In this document: positions 15,556-25,490 of the stretch, one piece after another
Numbering within the stretch: position 1 is the first letter of the stretch
Layout: the number at the start of each line of letters is the position of its first letter
Assembly: GCA_029781825.1 (NCBI GenBank)
Contig: JAKOVY010000034.1
Location: 1 to 48,816 of the forward strand
Direction: 5' to 3'
DNA from: Bacillota bacterium
GTDB taxonomy: Bacteria; Bacillota; Syntrophomonadia; Syntrophomonadales; DTU052
DNA: 48,816 bases
Program-made: the position numbers and the translations under genes
The notes under the pieces: model-generated
The model's database searches: none
Told to the model about the DNA's origin: nothing
The model's input: the letters and a program-made list of their open reading frames with translations, nothing else

Positions 15556-18030
15556 GTGGAGGGCCGTTACGATTTTAAGAGAATTGAACCCAAGTGGCAG
15601 CGTTTCTGGGCAGAAAATGGCTTCTATTCGGTGGATGAAGACCCGTATAAACCGAAGTATTACAACCTGGAGATGTTTCCCTACCCTTCGGGCGCACTGC
15701 ATATGGGCCATGTCAGGAATTACGCGATTGGGGATGTAGTGGCTCGTTTCAAAAGCATGAAGGGTTTCAATGTTTTACACCCCATGGGATGGGACGCATT
15801 CGGTTTGCCGGCAGAAAATGCAGCCATCAAGCATGGAATCCCGCCAGCGAAATGGACCTACGCCAATATAGACAACATGAGACAACAGCTCAAATCACTG
15901 GGTATAAGCTATGACTGGAATCGGGAGGTTACCACCTGCAGTCCCGATTATTATAAATTCACGCAGTGGCTTTTCCTGCAGCTTTATCATATGGGTCTGG
16001 CCTACAAGAAAGAAGCAGCCGTAAACTGGTGCCCGTCCTGCGCTACCGTTTTGGCCAATGAGCAGGTAGTGGACGGTGCCTGTGAGCGCTGTGAGACCGC
16101 AGTGGAAAAAAAGAACCTGGAGCAGTGGTTTTTCAAGATCACCGACTACGCGGAGCGCCTCCTGAATGATCTCGACCAGCTTTCGGGCTGGCCGGAGAAG
16201 GTCAAGACCATGCAGCGCAACTGGATTGGACGCAGTGAAGGCTGTGAATTCAGCTTCACGGTAAAGGGTTCGGGTGAAAAGATCCCGGTGTTCACCACCC
16301 GGCCGGATACCGTCTTCGGAGTGACATACATGGTCCTGGCTCCCGAACACCCGCTGGTGAACACCCTGGTAGCGGGCACCGAATATGAAGCAGGCGTCCG
16401 TGAGTTTGTGGAAAAGGTGAAGAACCTGAGCGAGCAGGCGCGGACAGCAACAGATGCCGAGAAACTCGGTATCTTTACCGGCAGGTATGCAATAAATCCG
16501 GTCAACGGCGAAGAGGTTCCTATATGGTTGGCCAATTACGTACTTATGGATTACGGCACCGGCGCTATCATGGCGGTCCCCGCCCATGATCAGCGGGACT
16601 TTGAGTTCGCCAAAAAGTACAACCTCGAAATCCGGGTAGTTATTCAGAACCCTGAAAATGAACTGCCGTTGGACGGTTCTCTGACTGAAGCCTATGTTGG
16701 GGACGGCGTAATGGTCAATTCCGGAAAGTTCAACGGGCTTTCCACCAAAGAGGGTCAAAGCGCCGTCATCAAGTTTATGGAAGCCAACAAGATTGGCCGG
16801 GGAACGGTGAACTATCGGCTGCGGGACTGGTTGATTTCCCGGCAGCGCTACTGGGGTGCTCCCATTCCCATTGTCTACTGCGATGAGTGCGGCATAGTTC
16901 CGGTTCCCTTTGAAGACCTCCCGGTTATCCTGCCGGAAGATGTTGAGTTCCGGCCTACCGGGGAGTCGCCTCTCAAGTATGTGGATGAATTCGTTAAGAC
17001 CGAATGTCCCGGCTGCGGTAAACCAGCCCGGCGGGAAACGGATACCATGGATACCTTTGTGTGTTCCTCCTGGTATTTTATGCGTTTTGCCAGTCCCCAT
17101 GTGGCCAACCGCCCGTTTCTCAAACCGGCGGTAGACTACTGGATGCCGGTGGACCAGTACATTGGGGGAGTGGAACACGCCATTCTCCACCTGATGTACG
17201 CCCGCTTCTTTACCAAGGTGCTCTATGATGCCGGCATGCTCTCCTGCGAGGAGCCGTTTACCAATCTGCTAACTCAGGGCATGGTTCTGAAAGACGGTGC
17301 CAAGATGTCCAAATCCAAAGGGAATGTGGTCAGTCCCGAAGATACGATTGAGAAGTACGGTGCGGATACCACCCGGCTTTTCATCCTGTTTGCTTCTCCG
17401 CCCGAGCGCGACCTGGAGTGGAGTGAACAGGGGGTTGAAGGCTGCCACCGCTTCCTAAACCGGGTATGGAGGCTGGTGGTCGATCTGGTGAAATGGCTGG
17501 AAGGAACCAATGAAGCCGGCTCAGTATTAAGCACAGGCGATCGGGATCTGCGCTACAAGGTCCATTACACCATCCACAAGGTAACCGAAGACATTGAGAA
17601 GCGCTTTAATTTCAACACCGCTATCAGCGCCATTATGGAACTGGTCAATGCCATGTATCAGTACCGGGACAGCATGGGGAGCAAAATGAATCCCCAGGTA
17701 GTAAAAGAAGCCCTGGACTCTCTGATCCTGCTCCTGGCCCCGTTCGCCCCCCACATCGCCGAGGAATTGTGGGAAGGTACCGGACACCAGGGCAGTATTC
17801 ATCAACAGCCGTGGCCTTCCTGGGACGAGGCCGCCCTCGAGCGGAGTGAGATGGAAATAGTGATTCAGGTTAACGGCAAGGTTAGGGATCGCATCATGGT
17901 ACCGGTGGACATCCCCAGAGAGGACCTGGAAGAACTGGCCTTGACTCAAGTCAAGAAGAGCATCGGCAAGAAACAGGTAGTCAAGGTGATTACCGTACCC
18001 CGAAAACTGGTTAATATCGTGGTAAAATGA
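15556..18030 (+). CDS. leuS: leucyl-tRNA synthetase
   Basis: 824 residues from the GTG at 15556, chosen because TAAGGGGG lies 6 nt upstream; the in-frame ATG at 15550 abuts the Shine-Dalgarno site, and a GTG at 15520 has none. Class I synthetase: HMGH (HIGH motif, about 49-52), the editing (CP1) domain with [20 protein letters not shown], a zinc-type CPSC/CERC pair, and KMSKSKGN near residue 580, followed by the anticodon-binding domain. Charges tRNA-Leu in the cytoplasm. Controlled by the T-box leader upstream. The stop overlaps the ogt start (ATGA). Confidence 0.97.
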   Translation: MEGRYDFKRIEPKWQRFWAENGFYSVDEDPYKPKYYNLEMFPYPSGALHMGHVRNYAIGDVVARFKSMKGFNVLHPMGWDAFGLPAENAAIKHGIPPAKWTYANIDNMRQQLKSLGISYDWNREVTTCSPDYYKFTQWLFLQLYHMGLAYKKEAAVNWCPSCATVLANEQVVDGACERCETAVEKKNLEQWFFKITDYAERLLNDLDQLSGWPEKVKTMQRNWIGRSEGCEFSFTVKGSGEKIPVFTTRPDTVFGVTYMVLAPEHPLVNTLVAGTEYEAGVREFVEKVKNLSEQARTATDAEKLGIFTGRYAINPVNGEEVPIWLANYVLMDYGTGAIMAVPAHDQRDFEFAKKYNLEIRVVIQNPENELPLDGSLTEAYVGDGVMVNSGKFNGLSTKEGQSAVIKFMEANKIGRGTVNYRLRDWLISRQRYWGAPIPIVYCDECGIVPVPFEDLPVILPEDVEFRPTGESPLKYVDEFVKTECPGCGKPARRETDTMDTFVCSSWYFMRFASPHVANRPFLKPAVDYWMPVDQYIGGVEHAILHLMYARFFTKVLYDAGMLSCEEPFTNLLTQGMVLKDGAKMSKSKGNVVSPEDTIEKYGADTTRLFILFASPPERDLEWSEQGVEGCHRFLNRVWRLVVDLVKWLEGTNEAGSVLSTGDRDLRYKVHYTIHKVTEDIEKRFNFNTAISAIMELVNAMYQYRDSMGSKMNPQVVKEALDSLILLLAPFAPHIAEELWEGTGHQGSIHQQPWPSWDEAALERSEMEIVIQVNGKVRDRIMVPVDIPREDLEELALTQVKKSIGKKQVVKVITVPRKLVNIVVK

Positions 18031-18575
18031 GACCGGAGTTCTGTGTTTTTGAAACCGATTGGGGATTCGTCGGCCTGGTGGGAAACAACCACCGGATCAG
18101 TTCTCTGATCCTGCCCCTTCCCGAACCGACCCTGGTTGCTCAGAACATAAACCGGGTATGTGAAGGGAAGCAGATGGAGAACCCCCAACTCCTACCCGGC
18201 CTGCAGGAACAGGTAAAAGCTTATTTTGCCGGCCATCGTATCGAGCATTGGGATTGTGAGCTCAATCTCGCCGGCTGTTCCGACTTTACCCGCCTGGTAC
18301 TGCTGGCAGCGGCTCTTATCCCCTATGGAACCGTGCAGACTTACGGTAACCTCGCCCGGGAAATAGGTTGCAATCGGGGAGCCAGAGCGGTGGGGCAGGC
18401 TTTAAAAAGAAATCCCCTGCCGTTAATAATCCCCTGCCACCGGGTCGTGGCCTCGGTCGGGCTTGGCGGCTTTACGGCACCGGGGGCACTGCAGACCAAA
18501 AAGGCCCTCCTCGAGTTGGAGGGATCACTTAATCGATTAAAACAGTACCAACAACAATGGCCTTCCAGTGAGTGA
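18027..18575 (+). CDS. ogt: methylated-DNA-protein cysteine methyltransferase
   Basis: 182 residues. C-terminal DNA-binding/alkyl-acceptor domain with [16 protein letters not shown], the [11 protein letters not shown] segment, and active-site IPCHRVV (Cys137). Takes alkyl groups from O6-alkylguanine onto Cys137, a one-turnover repair. The N-terminal half is the poorly conserved ribonuclease-like domain. Overlaps leuS by 4 nt (ATGA) and is thus under the same transcript. Confidence 0.93.
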   Translation: MRPEFCVFETDWGFVGLVGNNHRISSLILPLPEPTLVAQNINRVCEGKQMENPQLLPGLQEQVKAYFAGHRIEHWDCELNLAGCSDFTRLVLLAAALIPYGTVQTYGNLAREIGCNRGARAVGQALKRNPLPLIIPCHRVVASVGLGGFTAPGALQTKKALLELEGSLNRLKQYQQQWPSSE

Positions 18576-18585
18576 GGAAGGCCAT
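18557..18585. terminator. convergent-gene hairpin
   Basis: ATGGCCTTCC (18557-18566) and GGAAGGCCAT (18576-18585), a perfect 10-bp stem overlapping the ogt stop. No T-run follows on either strand. It lies between the convergent ogt and rsfS genes and may end both transcripts. Confidence 0.5.
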
Positions 18586-18617
18586 ATCTCAGCTGCACGA
18601 TACAGCGATTGCCATCG

Positions 18618-18980
18618 TCAAGCTTGACTGTTCCCTACTTTGAGCAGCGGTGCGTCGCTCCACAGACGTTCCAACTGGTAAAACTCTCTCTCTTCCTGGC
18701 GGAAGATGTGAACCATGACCCCCGAATAATCCAGGATAATCCAGCGCCCTTCATTAAATCCTTCTCTTCGAACCGGTTTTTCTCCATGTTCCAGCAGCTG
18801 ATCCTCAATCTTTTCGGCGATGCTTTTCGCCTGTATGGTGCTGCGACCGCTGGCGATTACAAAATAATCGGCCAGAATTGTCAATCCGCGCAGATCCAGG
18901 ACAACAATATCGGTGGCATTTGCTTCCTTGGCAGATTCCACGATTTTAGAAGTTAGATCTGTGCTGATAACTGTCGACAT
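18618..18980 (-). CDS. rsfS: ribosome silencing factor
   Basis: 120 residues from the ATG at 18980, which has AAGGGGG 6 nt upstream; the longer frame to 19031 overlaps yqeK and lacks such a site. Typical RsfS/Iojap sequence: DIVVLDLRGLTILADYFVIASG, then QAKSIAEKIEDQL and EGRWIILDYSGVMVHIF. Binds L14 on the 50S subunit and blocks subunit joining when nutrients are short. Last gene of nadD-yqeK-rsfS. Confidence 0.95.
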   Translation of the reverse strand: MSTVISTDLTSKIVESAKEANATDIVVLDLRGLTILADYFVIASGRSTIQAKSIAEKIEDQLLEHGEKPVRREGFNEGRWIILDYSGVMVHIFRQEEREFYQLERLWSDAPLLKVGNSQA

Positions 18981-19011
18981 GTTAGTCCCCCTTTGTTGAT
19001 CCACGAACATT

Positions 19012-19596
19012 CTACCATAGGGTTCGATCACTTGGCAAAGATGATAGCAGGTTATTTCTAACCAGTACTGTCCGGGGGTGAATCAACCGACCCTGATCCA
19101 TGCAGTAGCGCAGGGTCAAGTCTATGGCTTGTACCATCCCCTGGTCCAAATTGCGCATGGCCAGACACCGCAGACGTTCAATTCCCGGAAAATCACGTCC
19201 AGGCTCTATCAGGTCAGCAAGAAATAAAACCTTTTCCAAATCCGTCATACCCACTCTGCCCAGGGTATGGCTCCTGACCGCGTTTAAAACCTCCTCATCA
19301 TCCAAGCCATGGTCCCGGGAGAGGAGAAAAGCCCCTACCGTCGCATGCAGCAGATCAGGCGACTTTTCCTCCACCTCGTCCTCCAACAGGTCATGCTCTC
19401 TGGCAATAGACAGCAGCTCGTACCCGGGCATGCCTTTGGCGTAGTCATGAACAATACCGGCCAAACCGGCTTTAGTCTCGTCCAATCCGAACGTACGTGC
19501 CATTTCCCGGGCCACCATTGCCACACGCCTAGAGTGCTGATAACGGTTCTCTGACAGTCTGGCTCTTATTATTTCTTCAGCTCTTATCTCGTCCAT
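19012..19596 (-). CDS. yqeK: HD-domain diadenosine tetraphosphatase YqeK
   Basis: 194 residues from the ATG at 19596 (AGGGG upstream). HD hydrolase motifs: RYQHSRRVAMVAREMA, GIVHDYAKGMP (the HD pair), LLHATVGAFLL and VRSHTLGR. YqeK family enzymes split Ap4A symmetrically to ADP and use iron. Lies between nadD and rsfS, its normal place in Firmicutes. Confidence 0.93.
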   Translation of the reverse strand: MDEIRAEEIIRARLSENRYQHSRRVAMVAREMARTFGLDETKAGLAGIVHDYAKGMPGYELLSIAREHDLLEDEVEEKSPDLLHATVGAFLLSRDHGLDDEEVLNAVRSHTLGRVGMTDLEKVLFLADLIEPGRDFPGIERLRCLAMRNLDQGMVQAIDLTLRYCMDQGRLIHPRTVLVRNNLLSSLPSDRTLW

Positions 19597-19686
19597 GATT
19601 TCCCCTGTAAAGATACAAACGCATAATATATCCACAGCAGGATCCGGATTTATAAGCAAAGCTTCTCAGGTCCCGCTGCGCGTATA

Positions 19687-20292
19687 TCAGCGGTAAATAC
19701 CGTTCTCATAAATATATGATTCAACCTCGGGAGTCAGCAGGTAGCGGACCGACCGGCCCTTTTTGATCCTTTCCCTGATTTCGGTAGCCGCAATATCAAG
19801 TCCCGGCATCTCCAGGAAACGCGTTCGCTGCCACACATACGGTGGCAGGGTTGACAGCTCTTTTTGTTCCTGCGGCAGTTCGTACCCCGGTCGGGTCACT
19901 ACCACCAGTTGGCACAGCTCAACCAGACGTTTGACGTCTTTCCAACCGCCCAACTCCAGAAAGGAATCCATCCCCATAATAAAATAGAACTCATCCTGCG
20001 GGTACCGTTCTCGAAGCATCTCCATGGTGTCTACCGTATAGCTGGTCCCGCCTCTCTGCAGTTCTATATCACTCACCGTAAAATGGGGATTATCCTTAAT
20101 CGCCAGCTTCAACATGGCCAGGCGATGTTCACCCGGGGTGCCAACTTCCCCCAACTTGAATGGTGATACGCTTGCGGGAACAAATACTATTCGGTCCAAG
20201 CCCAAGTCGCAGTAAACCCTTTCGGCAACTGCCAGGTGACCGATGTGCACCGGATCAAAGGTTCCGCCAAAAACGCCGGTTTTCAACAGCAT
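19687..20292 (-). CDS. nadD: nicotinate-nucleotide adenylyltransferase
   Basis: 201 residues from the Met at 20292 (AAGGGTGAT directly upstream); the ATG at 20313 has a weaker site. Nucleotidyltransferase motif GVFGGTFDPVHIGHL with the HIGH-like pair His16/His19, FVPASVSPFK, FIMGMDSFLELGGWKD, and the C-terminal ISxxEIR-like ATEIRERIKKGRSVRYLL. Makes deamido-NAD from nicotinate mononucleotide and ATP. Starts the nadD-yqeK-rsfS group. Confidence 0.95.
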   Translation of the reverse strand: MLLKTGVFGGTFDPVHIGHLAVAERVYCDLGLDRIVFVPASVSPFKLGEVGTPGEHRLAMLKLAIKDNPHFTVSDIELQRGGTSYTVDTMEMLRERYPQDEFYFIMGMDSFLELGGWKDVKRLVELCQLVVVTRPGYELPQEQKELSTLPPYVWQRTRFLEMPGLDIAATEIRERIKKGRSVRYLLTPEVESYIYENGIYR

Positions 20293-20369
20293 ATCACCCT
20301 TGTAAGCCCTCATTTCTTGTGTAAGCCAAACTTTGTACGCTTTATCACAAGTTAATTATACCGTTACTG

Positions 20370-20480
20370 CTAATCGGTTTCCAGACAGAGAGCAATAATT
20401 CCAGACGCGCTTTGCTGCTCTCCCTGACAGGGGTCTGAAAGCACTTGCTGATAAGGATGATCTTCTCCATACTGCATCAT
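20370..20480 (-). CDS. possible small protein, 36 residues
   Basis: ATGATG at 20480 preceded 10 nt upstream by GGAGA; reads MMQYGEDHPYQQVLSD then ends LCLETD. Lies in the 450-nt AT-rich gap between nadD and the GGDEF-EAL gene. No family recognised; coding status is weak. Confidence 0.25.
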   Translation of the reverse strand: MMQYGEDHPYQQVLSDPCQGEQQSASGIIALCLETD

Positions 20481-20661
20481 TAAAATAATATCTCCTGCAA
20501 AACTTGTCGATGCTTTTCTTGAATTAATAGTGTAATGTATGAAAAAGGAAAAAGTTTGTTGTTTCCCTTTTCGAGTGCATTTACTGAAGTTTGTTCTTTC
20601 TTTTTTCTGGAATTCTTTCTCTCTACAATCGCCAATTTTTTCTGGCATGTTAAGCAGGATA

Positions 20662-20737
20662 GAGTTAAACTCAATAGAAGGTATATATAAAATGATTGTA
20701 TACAATTGCCAGTGTCAGCGGTAGCTGAAGTCGGAGG
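20662..20737 (+). promoter_or_regulatory. palindromes and RBS upstream of the GGDEF-EAL gene
   Basis: GAGTT-A-AACTC (20662-20672) and the perfect 12-bp palindrome ATTGTATACAAT (20695-20706) flank a TATATATAAAAT box (about 20682-20693). They look like operator sites around a promoter. GGAGG at 20733-20737 serves the TTG start at 20747. Confidence 0.45.
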
Positions 20738-20746
20738 ATAAACACA

Positions 20747-23368
20747 TTGAAAGAGAGACCGATCGAAAAAGCATCGCACAATGGGAGCGGCGAAACAGGA
20801 CCTAAACTTCCCACACCCGATGCATTGAGCATGGACAACCCGGATTACTTAAATGCTTACCTCAAGCGGATAAGTTATCTCGCCCAGATGCTTGAGTATT
20901 CTTCTCAGCCCTTCTGCCTGGTCACCTCAGAGGGAAGGATTGTGTATTGTAATCCGTCCTTTTTGAATATGTTGGGATATACCTGGGAGGAATTATCCAA
21001 AATCAGATGGGACAGGGATCTCACGCCTCAAGAATGGCACTATGTCCACGACCATTACATGAACATGCTGCGCGAAACCGGGCTGCCGGTCCGGTATGAA
21101 AAGGAATATATTACGAAAAGCGGTCAGCGGATTGCGGTAGAACTGCTGGTACATCAGTTCATTGACAAAGACAGCGGCAAGCCCCTTTACTATTCATTCG
21201 TCACCGATATCAGCACCAGAAAAAGAGCGGAAGATGCCCGGAGAGAGTTGGAGCAACAACTGGCCGACATAATTGATTTTCTGCCCGATCCGACGTTTGT
21301 CATCGATGCTTCGGGGCGAGTTATTCGCTGGAATCGGGCCATGGCGGAAATGACCGGGATCAAGGCCGAGGATATCATCGGCAAGAGCAACTATGAATAC
21401 GCTTTGCCGTTTTATGGCCAACGCCGCCCCATGCTCATCGATCTTGCTCTGGGTACATACAACGGACGTCCGGATTACCCCTATTACAAAAAAGAGCACG
21501 TTACCCTGGTAGCGGAAAACCTCTGCCCGGCACTTGGTGAAAAAGGCGTTTACGTGTGGGCCAAGGCGTCTCCGCTGTTTGACAAAAACGGGCAGTTGAT
21601 GGGAGCAATAGAAACTTTGCGGGATATGACAGCCCATAAACAGGCCCAGGAGGATCTGCGGCAGAGTGAATTGAAGTATCGCCTGGTTTTCGAAAATACC
21701 CCTCTGGGAATACTCCATTTCGACAGCCAGGGCTGTATTACGGCCTACAATGAAAGTCTGGCACAAATTGTGGGAGCTAAAGAAAAGGATGCCCTGATCG
21801 GGTACAACCTCCTGAAGTTGCCCCAGGACAACCTGGCAGCGGCGATAAAACAGGCGCTCAATGGCCAAAAAGCCTCTTTCCAAGGAGACTTTCATTCCAC
21901 CATATCGGGAAAAACAATCCCGATTGAAGCCCATGTGGCTCCTATGATGTCCAAAGAGGGTAAGCCCCTGGGCGGAGTTGCCATTGTTTCAGACATAACC
22001 GAGCGCAACCGCTATGAGGAAACCATACGCCACATGGCTTATCACGACTCGCTCACCGGCCTTCCTAACCGGCTTCTTATCCAGGATCGGATTTCAGTGG
22101 CGCTTCCACAGGCCAGACGCCAGAACCAGATGCTGGCTCTGATATACCTCGACCTGGATAATTTCAAGATGATCAACGATACCCTGGGCCATATGGCGGG
22201 AGATGTGCTGCTGCAAGAGGTATCCAAGCGCCTTAAGTCCCTGGTAAGGGAAGGGGATACTGTTGCCCGCATGGGCGGCGATGAGTTTATGTTCCTCTTC
22301 CCCGGCATAAAGGATGCCAAGGATGCAGGGATTATTGCCGAGAAAATTCTGCGGAGTTTTTCACGGCCCTATATCATTGACGGACAGGAAATTCACGTTA
22401 CCGCCAGCATTGGTATCAGTGTTTTCCCCACCGATGGCCAGGATGTCGAAACCCTGATCAAAAATGCGGACAGCGCACTCTACCGGGCCAAAGAACGGGG
22501 CGGCAACAGCTATCAGGTATACACCCCGGCAATGAACCAGGTTTATGTGGAACGCGTCACCCTGGCCAAAGAGATGCGCCGGGCCCTTGAGAATGAGGAA
22601 TTCGTTCTTTACTACCAGCCCTTGATTGATATCAAAACCAAGCAGATAGTCAGCGTGGAAGCTCTGGTACGCTGGCATCACCCCGAGAAAGGCCTTATAA
22701 TGCCTTCGAAGTTCATACATATCGCCGAAGAAAACGGTCTGATTATTCCCATCGAAAGATGGGTTCTGCGAACCGCTTGCCGGCAGAACAAGGCCTGGCA
22801 GGACCAGGGCCTGGCGGCGATAAGGGTTTCCGTAAACATATCGGGGCGCCATTTCTGGCAGCAGGACCTGGTGGAAACCATTGTCCAGGTGCTCGAAGAA
22901 ACCGGGTTGGCTCCGGAATACCTGGAGTTGGAGATCACTGAGAACGTAGCCCTCCGCACGTCAGAACGCATAAACAATCTGCTGAAGGAACTGCGCAGTC
23001 TGGGAATAAAGATTGCCCTGGACGACTTTGGAACCGGTCATTTGTCACTCAGTTATCTGAGGAGTCTGCCTCTCGACTCCCTCAAGATCGATCAGTCTTT
23101 CATTTGCGATCTGAGCAAAGAAGGTACTGGAATGGCAATCCCACATGCGCTGATCTCCCTGGCAAGATTCCTGGATCTCCGGGTTACCGCCGAAGGGGTG
23201 GAGAAACCCGAGCAGGCTGAACTACTGGCAGGGTTACAGTGTGACCAGATTCAAGGGTTTCTGGTTTCCAGGCCGCAACCGGCCCACTGCATTGCCGACA
23301 TGTTGGCTCAGGAAAGAGGACCCGCCACGTCTGGGGCGAAGGTTCTGCGCCTGCCTCCCCTGGCCTAA
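20747..23368 (+). CDS. PAS-PAS-PAS-GGDEF-EAL cyclic-di-GMP protein
   Basis: 873 residues from the TTG at 20747 (GGAGG 9 nt upstream). Three PAS domains (about 35-160, 165-300, 305-420), then a diguanylate cyclase domain with intact GGDEF (510-514) and the inhibitory-site motif REGD (501-504), then an EAL phosphodiesterase domain with E-A-L at 638-640, LEITENVAL and DDFGTGHLSLSYLRSLPLD. Both catalytic motifs look complete, so it could make and degrade c-di-GMP, with the PAS domains as sensors. No signal peptide or membrane segment, so it is cytoplasmic. Monocistronic on the plus strand, in a block that splits an otherwise conserved minus-strand cluster. Confidence 0.95.
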   Translation: MKERPIEKASHNGSGETGPKLPTPDALSMDNPDYLNAYLKRISYLAQMLEYSSQPFCLVTSEGRIVYCNPSFLNMLGYTWEELSKIRWDRDLTPQEWHYVHDHYMNMLRETGLPVRYEKEYITKSGQRIAVELLVHQFIDKDSGKPLYYSFVTDISTRKRAEDARRELEQQLADIIDFLPDPTFVIDASGRVIRWNRAMAEMTGIKAEDIIGKSNYEYALPFYGQRRPMLIDLALGTYNGRPDYPYYKKEHVTLVAENLCPALGEKGVYVWAKASPLFDKNGQLMGAIETLRDMTAHKQAQEDLRQSELKYRLVFENTPLGILHFDSQGCITAYNESLAQIVGAKEKDALIGYNLLKLPQDNLAAAIKQALNGQKASFQGDFHSTISGKTIPIEAHVAPMMSKEGKPLGGVAIVSDITERNRYEETIRHMAYHDSLTGLPNRLLIQDRISVALPQARRQNQMLALIYLDLDNFKMINDTLGHMAGDVLLQEVSKRLKSLVREGDTVARMGGDEFMFLFPGIKDAKDAGIIAEKILRSFSRPYIIDGQEIHVTASIGISVFPTDGQDVETLIKNADSALYRAKERGGNSYQVYTPAMNQVYVERVTLAKEMRRALENEEFVLYYQPLIDIKTKQIVSVEALVRWHHPEKGLIMPSKFIHIAEENGLIIPIERWVLRTACRQNKAWQDQGLAAIRVSVNISGRHFWQQDLVETIVQVLEETGLAPEYLELEITENVALRTSERINNLLKELRSLGIKIALDDFGTGHLSLSYLRSLPLDSLKIDQSFICDLSKEGTGMAIPHALISLARFLDLRVTAEGVEKPEQAELLAGLQCDQIQGFLVSRPQPAHCIADMLAQERGPATSGAKVLRLPPLA

Positions 23369-23541
23369 CTGAGACATTTTTCATTCCTATCGGTCGGATA
23401 TCTTTTGCTCCCTTTTGAAAGTCCGCATTACCCCGGCTATTTTTCCGCCCGCTGCATCGGCAGCCAGTCATTCCGAGAGTCTTCGTTTTTTCGTTTATGT
23501 AAAATATCGTGGCGCTTCCGGTCCCATCATTAATTAAAAGC

Positions 23542-23570
23542 TTGGGTTATAACATCAAAATGGCTATAAT
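23542..23570 (+). promoter_or_regulatory. promoter of the YkgJ-like gene
   Basis: TTGGGT (23542-23547), exactly 17 nt, TATAAT (23565-23570). A start site near 23577 supports translation from 23626 rather than from an upstream ATG at 23509. Confidence 0.65.
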
Positions 23571-23625
23571 GATAAGGGCTGGCATAGGCCAATCAACAAA
23601 GGAGGCCAAGGGGCGGAAAATCAAT

Positions 23626-24249
23626 ATGCTGAAGGAGATCAATCTTGTTTTCCATCGCAGGGGATTACGCAGTTTCATTGAAGTTGATCTGTGCATAGAA
23701 TGCCCGCGCCGTGACCACAAAGGGTGCTGCGGGCATTATTCGCCGGTTTTCTATCTTACCGACCTCTACTTCATTGCCAGGCAGCGTCGGCAGTTGATTG
23801 ATTACATTGCCGAACTTCCCGGTTTGACAGTTCTGGATGCCTCGATTACGGTGAACAGTCTCCCGGACAAGGATGGTTCCTCCCGCTGTCAGTTCCACAG
23901 CACTGAAAAAGGATGCCTCCTGCCCATGGAGCTTCGGGAATCGGTTTGCCGCCATTTTGTCTGTCCGGGTATCTCCTGGGATAAAGAAAGCAGGCTTGCT
24001 CATTGGAAAGAATACTTTGAGCTTTTGGAAAACTATGAGATTGATCTGAATAATTCCCTGGCGGCTCGCATCAGCCAGGAAAATCTTTCATTGCGCCGCC
24101 GGAGTGATTGGGAGGCCATCTTCTCATTGCTGGAAACGATTATGAGCCGCGTACTTGCCGAGGAAGAAGAACTGGGGTGCCATTTACCCCGGAAAGAAGC
24201 GGCACAAATTGTACGTCCCATCTGTTTTGGTTCAGAATGGCCTTTATAG
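23626..24249 (+). CDS. cysteine-rich YkgJ-like protein
   Basis: 207 residues from the ATG at 23626 (GGGGCGG 9 nt upstream). Cysteines cluster as CIECPRRDHKGCCGHYSP and later RCQFHSTEKGCLLP and VCRHFVCPG. This spacing recalls the YkgJ (UPF0153) zinc/iron-binding fold, whose signature is CxxCxxxCC plus GCxLxxxRPxxCRxFxC, but it is divergent. The C-terminal half (HWKEYFELLENYEI onward) is helical. Probably a soluble metal or Fe-S protein; function unknown. The next gene follows after 72 nt. Confidence 0.7.
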   Translation: MLKEINLVFHRRGLRSFIEVDLCIECPRRDHKGCCGHYSPVFYLTDLYFIARQRRQLIDYIAELPGLTVLDASITVNSLPDKDGSSRCQFHSTEKGCLLPMELRESVCRHFVCPGISWDKESRLAHWKEYFELLENYEIDLNNSLAARISQENLSLRRRSDWEAIFSLLETIMSRVLAEEEELGCHLPRKEAAQIVRPICFGSEWPL

Positions 24250-24321
24250 CCTTGATGAATCGAAGCTAGGCACAGCAAATGGAATCTTTAGCGTATTATG
24301 AGATACTGGAGGTTAGACCGG

Positions 24322-25353
24322 ATGAACTGGGAACGCAGCAGGAGAGTAATGCAAAATGTTCTGGAAACCATTGGATATACTCCAATGATCCGCTTGAACC
24401 GTCTGGCGGAAGGTCTGTCGCCCGAGATCCTGGTAAAGCTCGAATACACCAACCCCAGCGGGAGCTTAAAGGACCGAGTAGCATACCGGATTGTTGAAGA
24501 AGCAGAAAAGAGGGGCGAGCTTAAGCCGGGGATGATCTTGATGGAAGGAACCACCGGTAATACCGGCATTTCCACCTGTATGGTGGGTGCGGTCAAGGGT
24601 TACCGGGTTATCATAGTCATGCCGGAAGGCATGAGCGAGGAGCGCAAGAGAACTATCGAAGCCTACGGGGCCGAGCTGGTGCTTACCCCCGGGGCGGAAA
24701 CAGATGTGGACCTGGTTCTGGAAGAGGTTGCTCGGCAAAAGCAAAAATACGGGGATCAGGTCTTTGAAATCGGTCAGTTTGTGAGGCCTGAAAATGTTGA
24801 TGCCCATTATCTCACCACCGGACCGGAAATCTGGGAACAAACCGGCGGCGAGATAGATATCTTCATTATGTGCCAGGGAACCGGCGGTACGGTAACCGGG
24901 GCTGCGCGCTACTTGAAAGAGAAGAATCCAAATATCAAGATCCTGATTTCCGAACCCCTGGAGTCACCAATTCTGGCCGAAGGCAGGATCGGCCAGCACA
25001 AGGTCCAGGGGATTGCCGACGGGTTGATCCCGGAAATACTGGATTTGAATTACGTCGACGGTATTGTCCAGGTTGAATCGGATGAAGCCTTAAGAGTGGC
25101 CCGGGAAATGGCCCGCAAGGAGGGCATATTCTGCGGCATCTCTTCAGGATGCAATGTGGCGGCGGCTCTGAAAACAGCCCGCCGCTTTCCTGAGGCGCGA
25201 AGAATAGTGACCATGATCAACGACAACGGCCTCCGTTATCTGTCCACCGAGCTGTGCGGCAACGCAAAAGAGCGCAAGCTTTTGGAACGCGAGTACGTTG
25301 TGTCCCCGGAGGATCAAGCCCGCATAAAGGCCAGGAATTTCCTTATAATCTAG
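24322..25353 (+). CDS. cysteine synthase family PLP enzyme
   Basis: 343 residues from the ATG at 24322, chosen for GGAGG 9 nt upstream. Fold-type II PLP enzyme: Lys50 in NPSGSLKDR (Schiff base), EGTTGNTGIS (substrate loop), the phosphate loop CQGTGGTVTGAARYL, and CGISSGCNVAAAL near the C-terminus. The family makes cysteine from O-acetylserine and sulfide, or cystathionine from serine and homocysteine; the sequence alone does not decide. It ends with a short tail and lacks CBS domains. Confidence 0.9.
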   Translation: MNWERSRRVMQNVLETIGYTPMIRLNRLAEGLSPEILVKLEYTNPSGSLKDRVAYRIVEEAEKRGELKPGMILMEGTTGNTGISTCMVGAVKGYRVIIVMPEGMSEERKRTIEAYGAELVLTPGAETDVDLVLEEVARQKQKYGDQVFEIGQFVRPENVDAHYLTTGPEIWEQTGGEIDIFIMCQGTGGTVTGAARYLKEKNPNIKILISEPLESPILAEGRIGQHKVQGIADGLIPEILDLNYVDGIVQVESDEALRVAREMARKEGIFCGISSGCNVAAALKTARRFPEARRIVTMINDNGLRYLSTELCGNAKERKLLEREYVVSPEDQARIKARNFLII

Positions 25354-25440
25354 GATTCCGGTGCCGAAAGTCGGTCCTTACGCCTGTTTGGGTAATTGAC
25401 TGTCGTCACCAGCGGGAGTCACAGCATTGAGTACGCTTAA

Positions 25441-25490
25441 GGGAACAAGCCATGGGATCTTAACCATCGCCTGTTCCCTCTTATTTTTAT
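25441..25490 (+). terminator. terminator after the cysteine synthase gene
   Basis: GGGAACA (25441-25447) pairs with TGTTCCC (25472-25478), followed by TCTTATTTTTATTTTC. It overlaps the 3' end of the convergent proA gene. Confidence 0.7.

Noticed and set aside
15895-17190. 431-codon minus-strand frame inside leuS
   Set aside because: Complement of leuS codons; no start signal and no recognisable domain.
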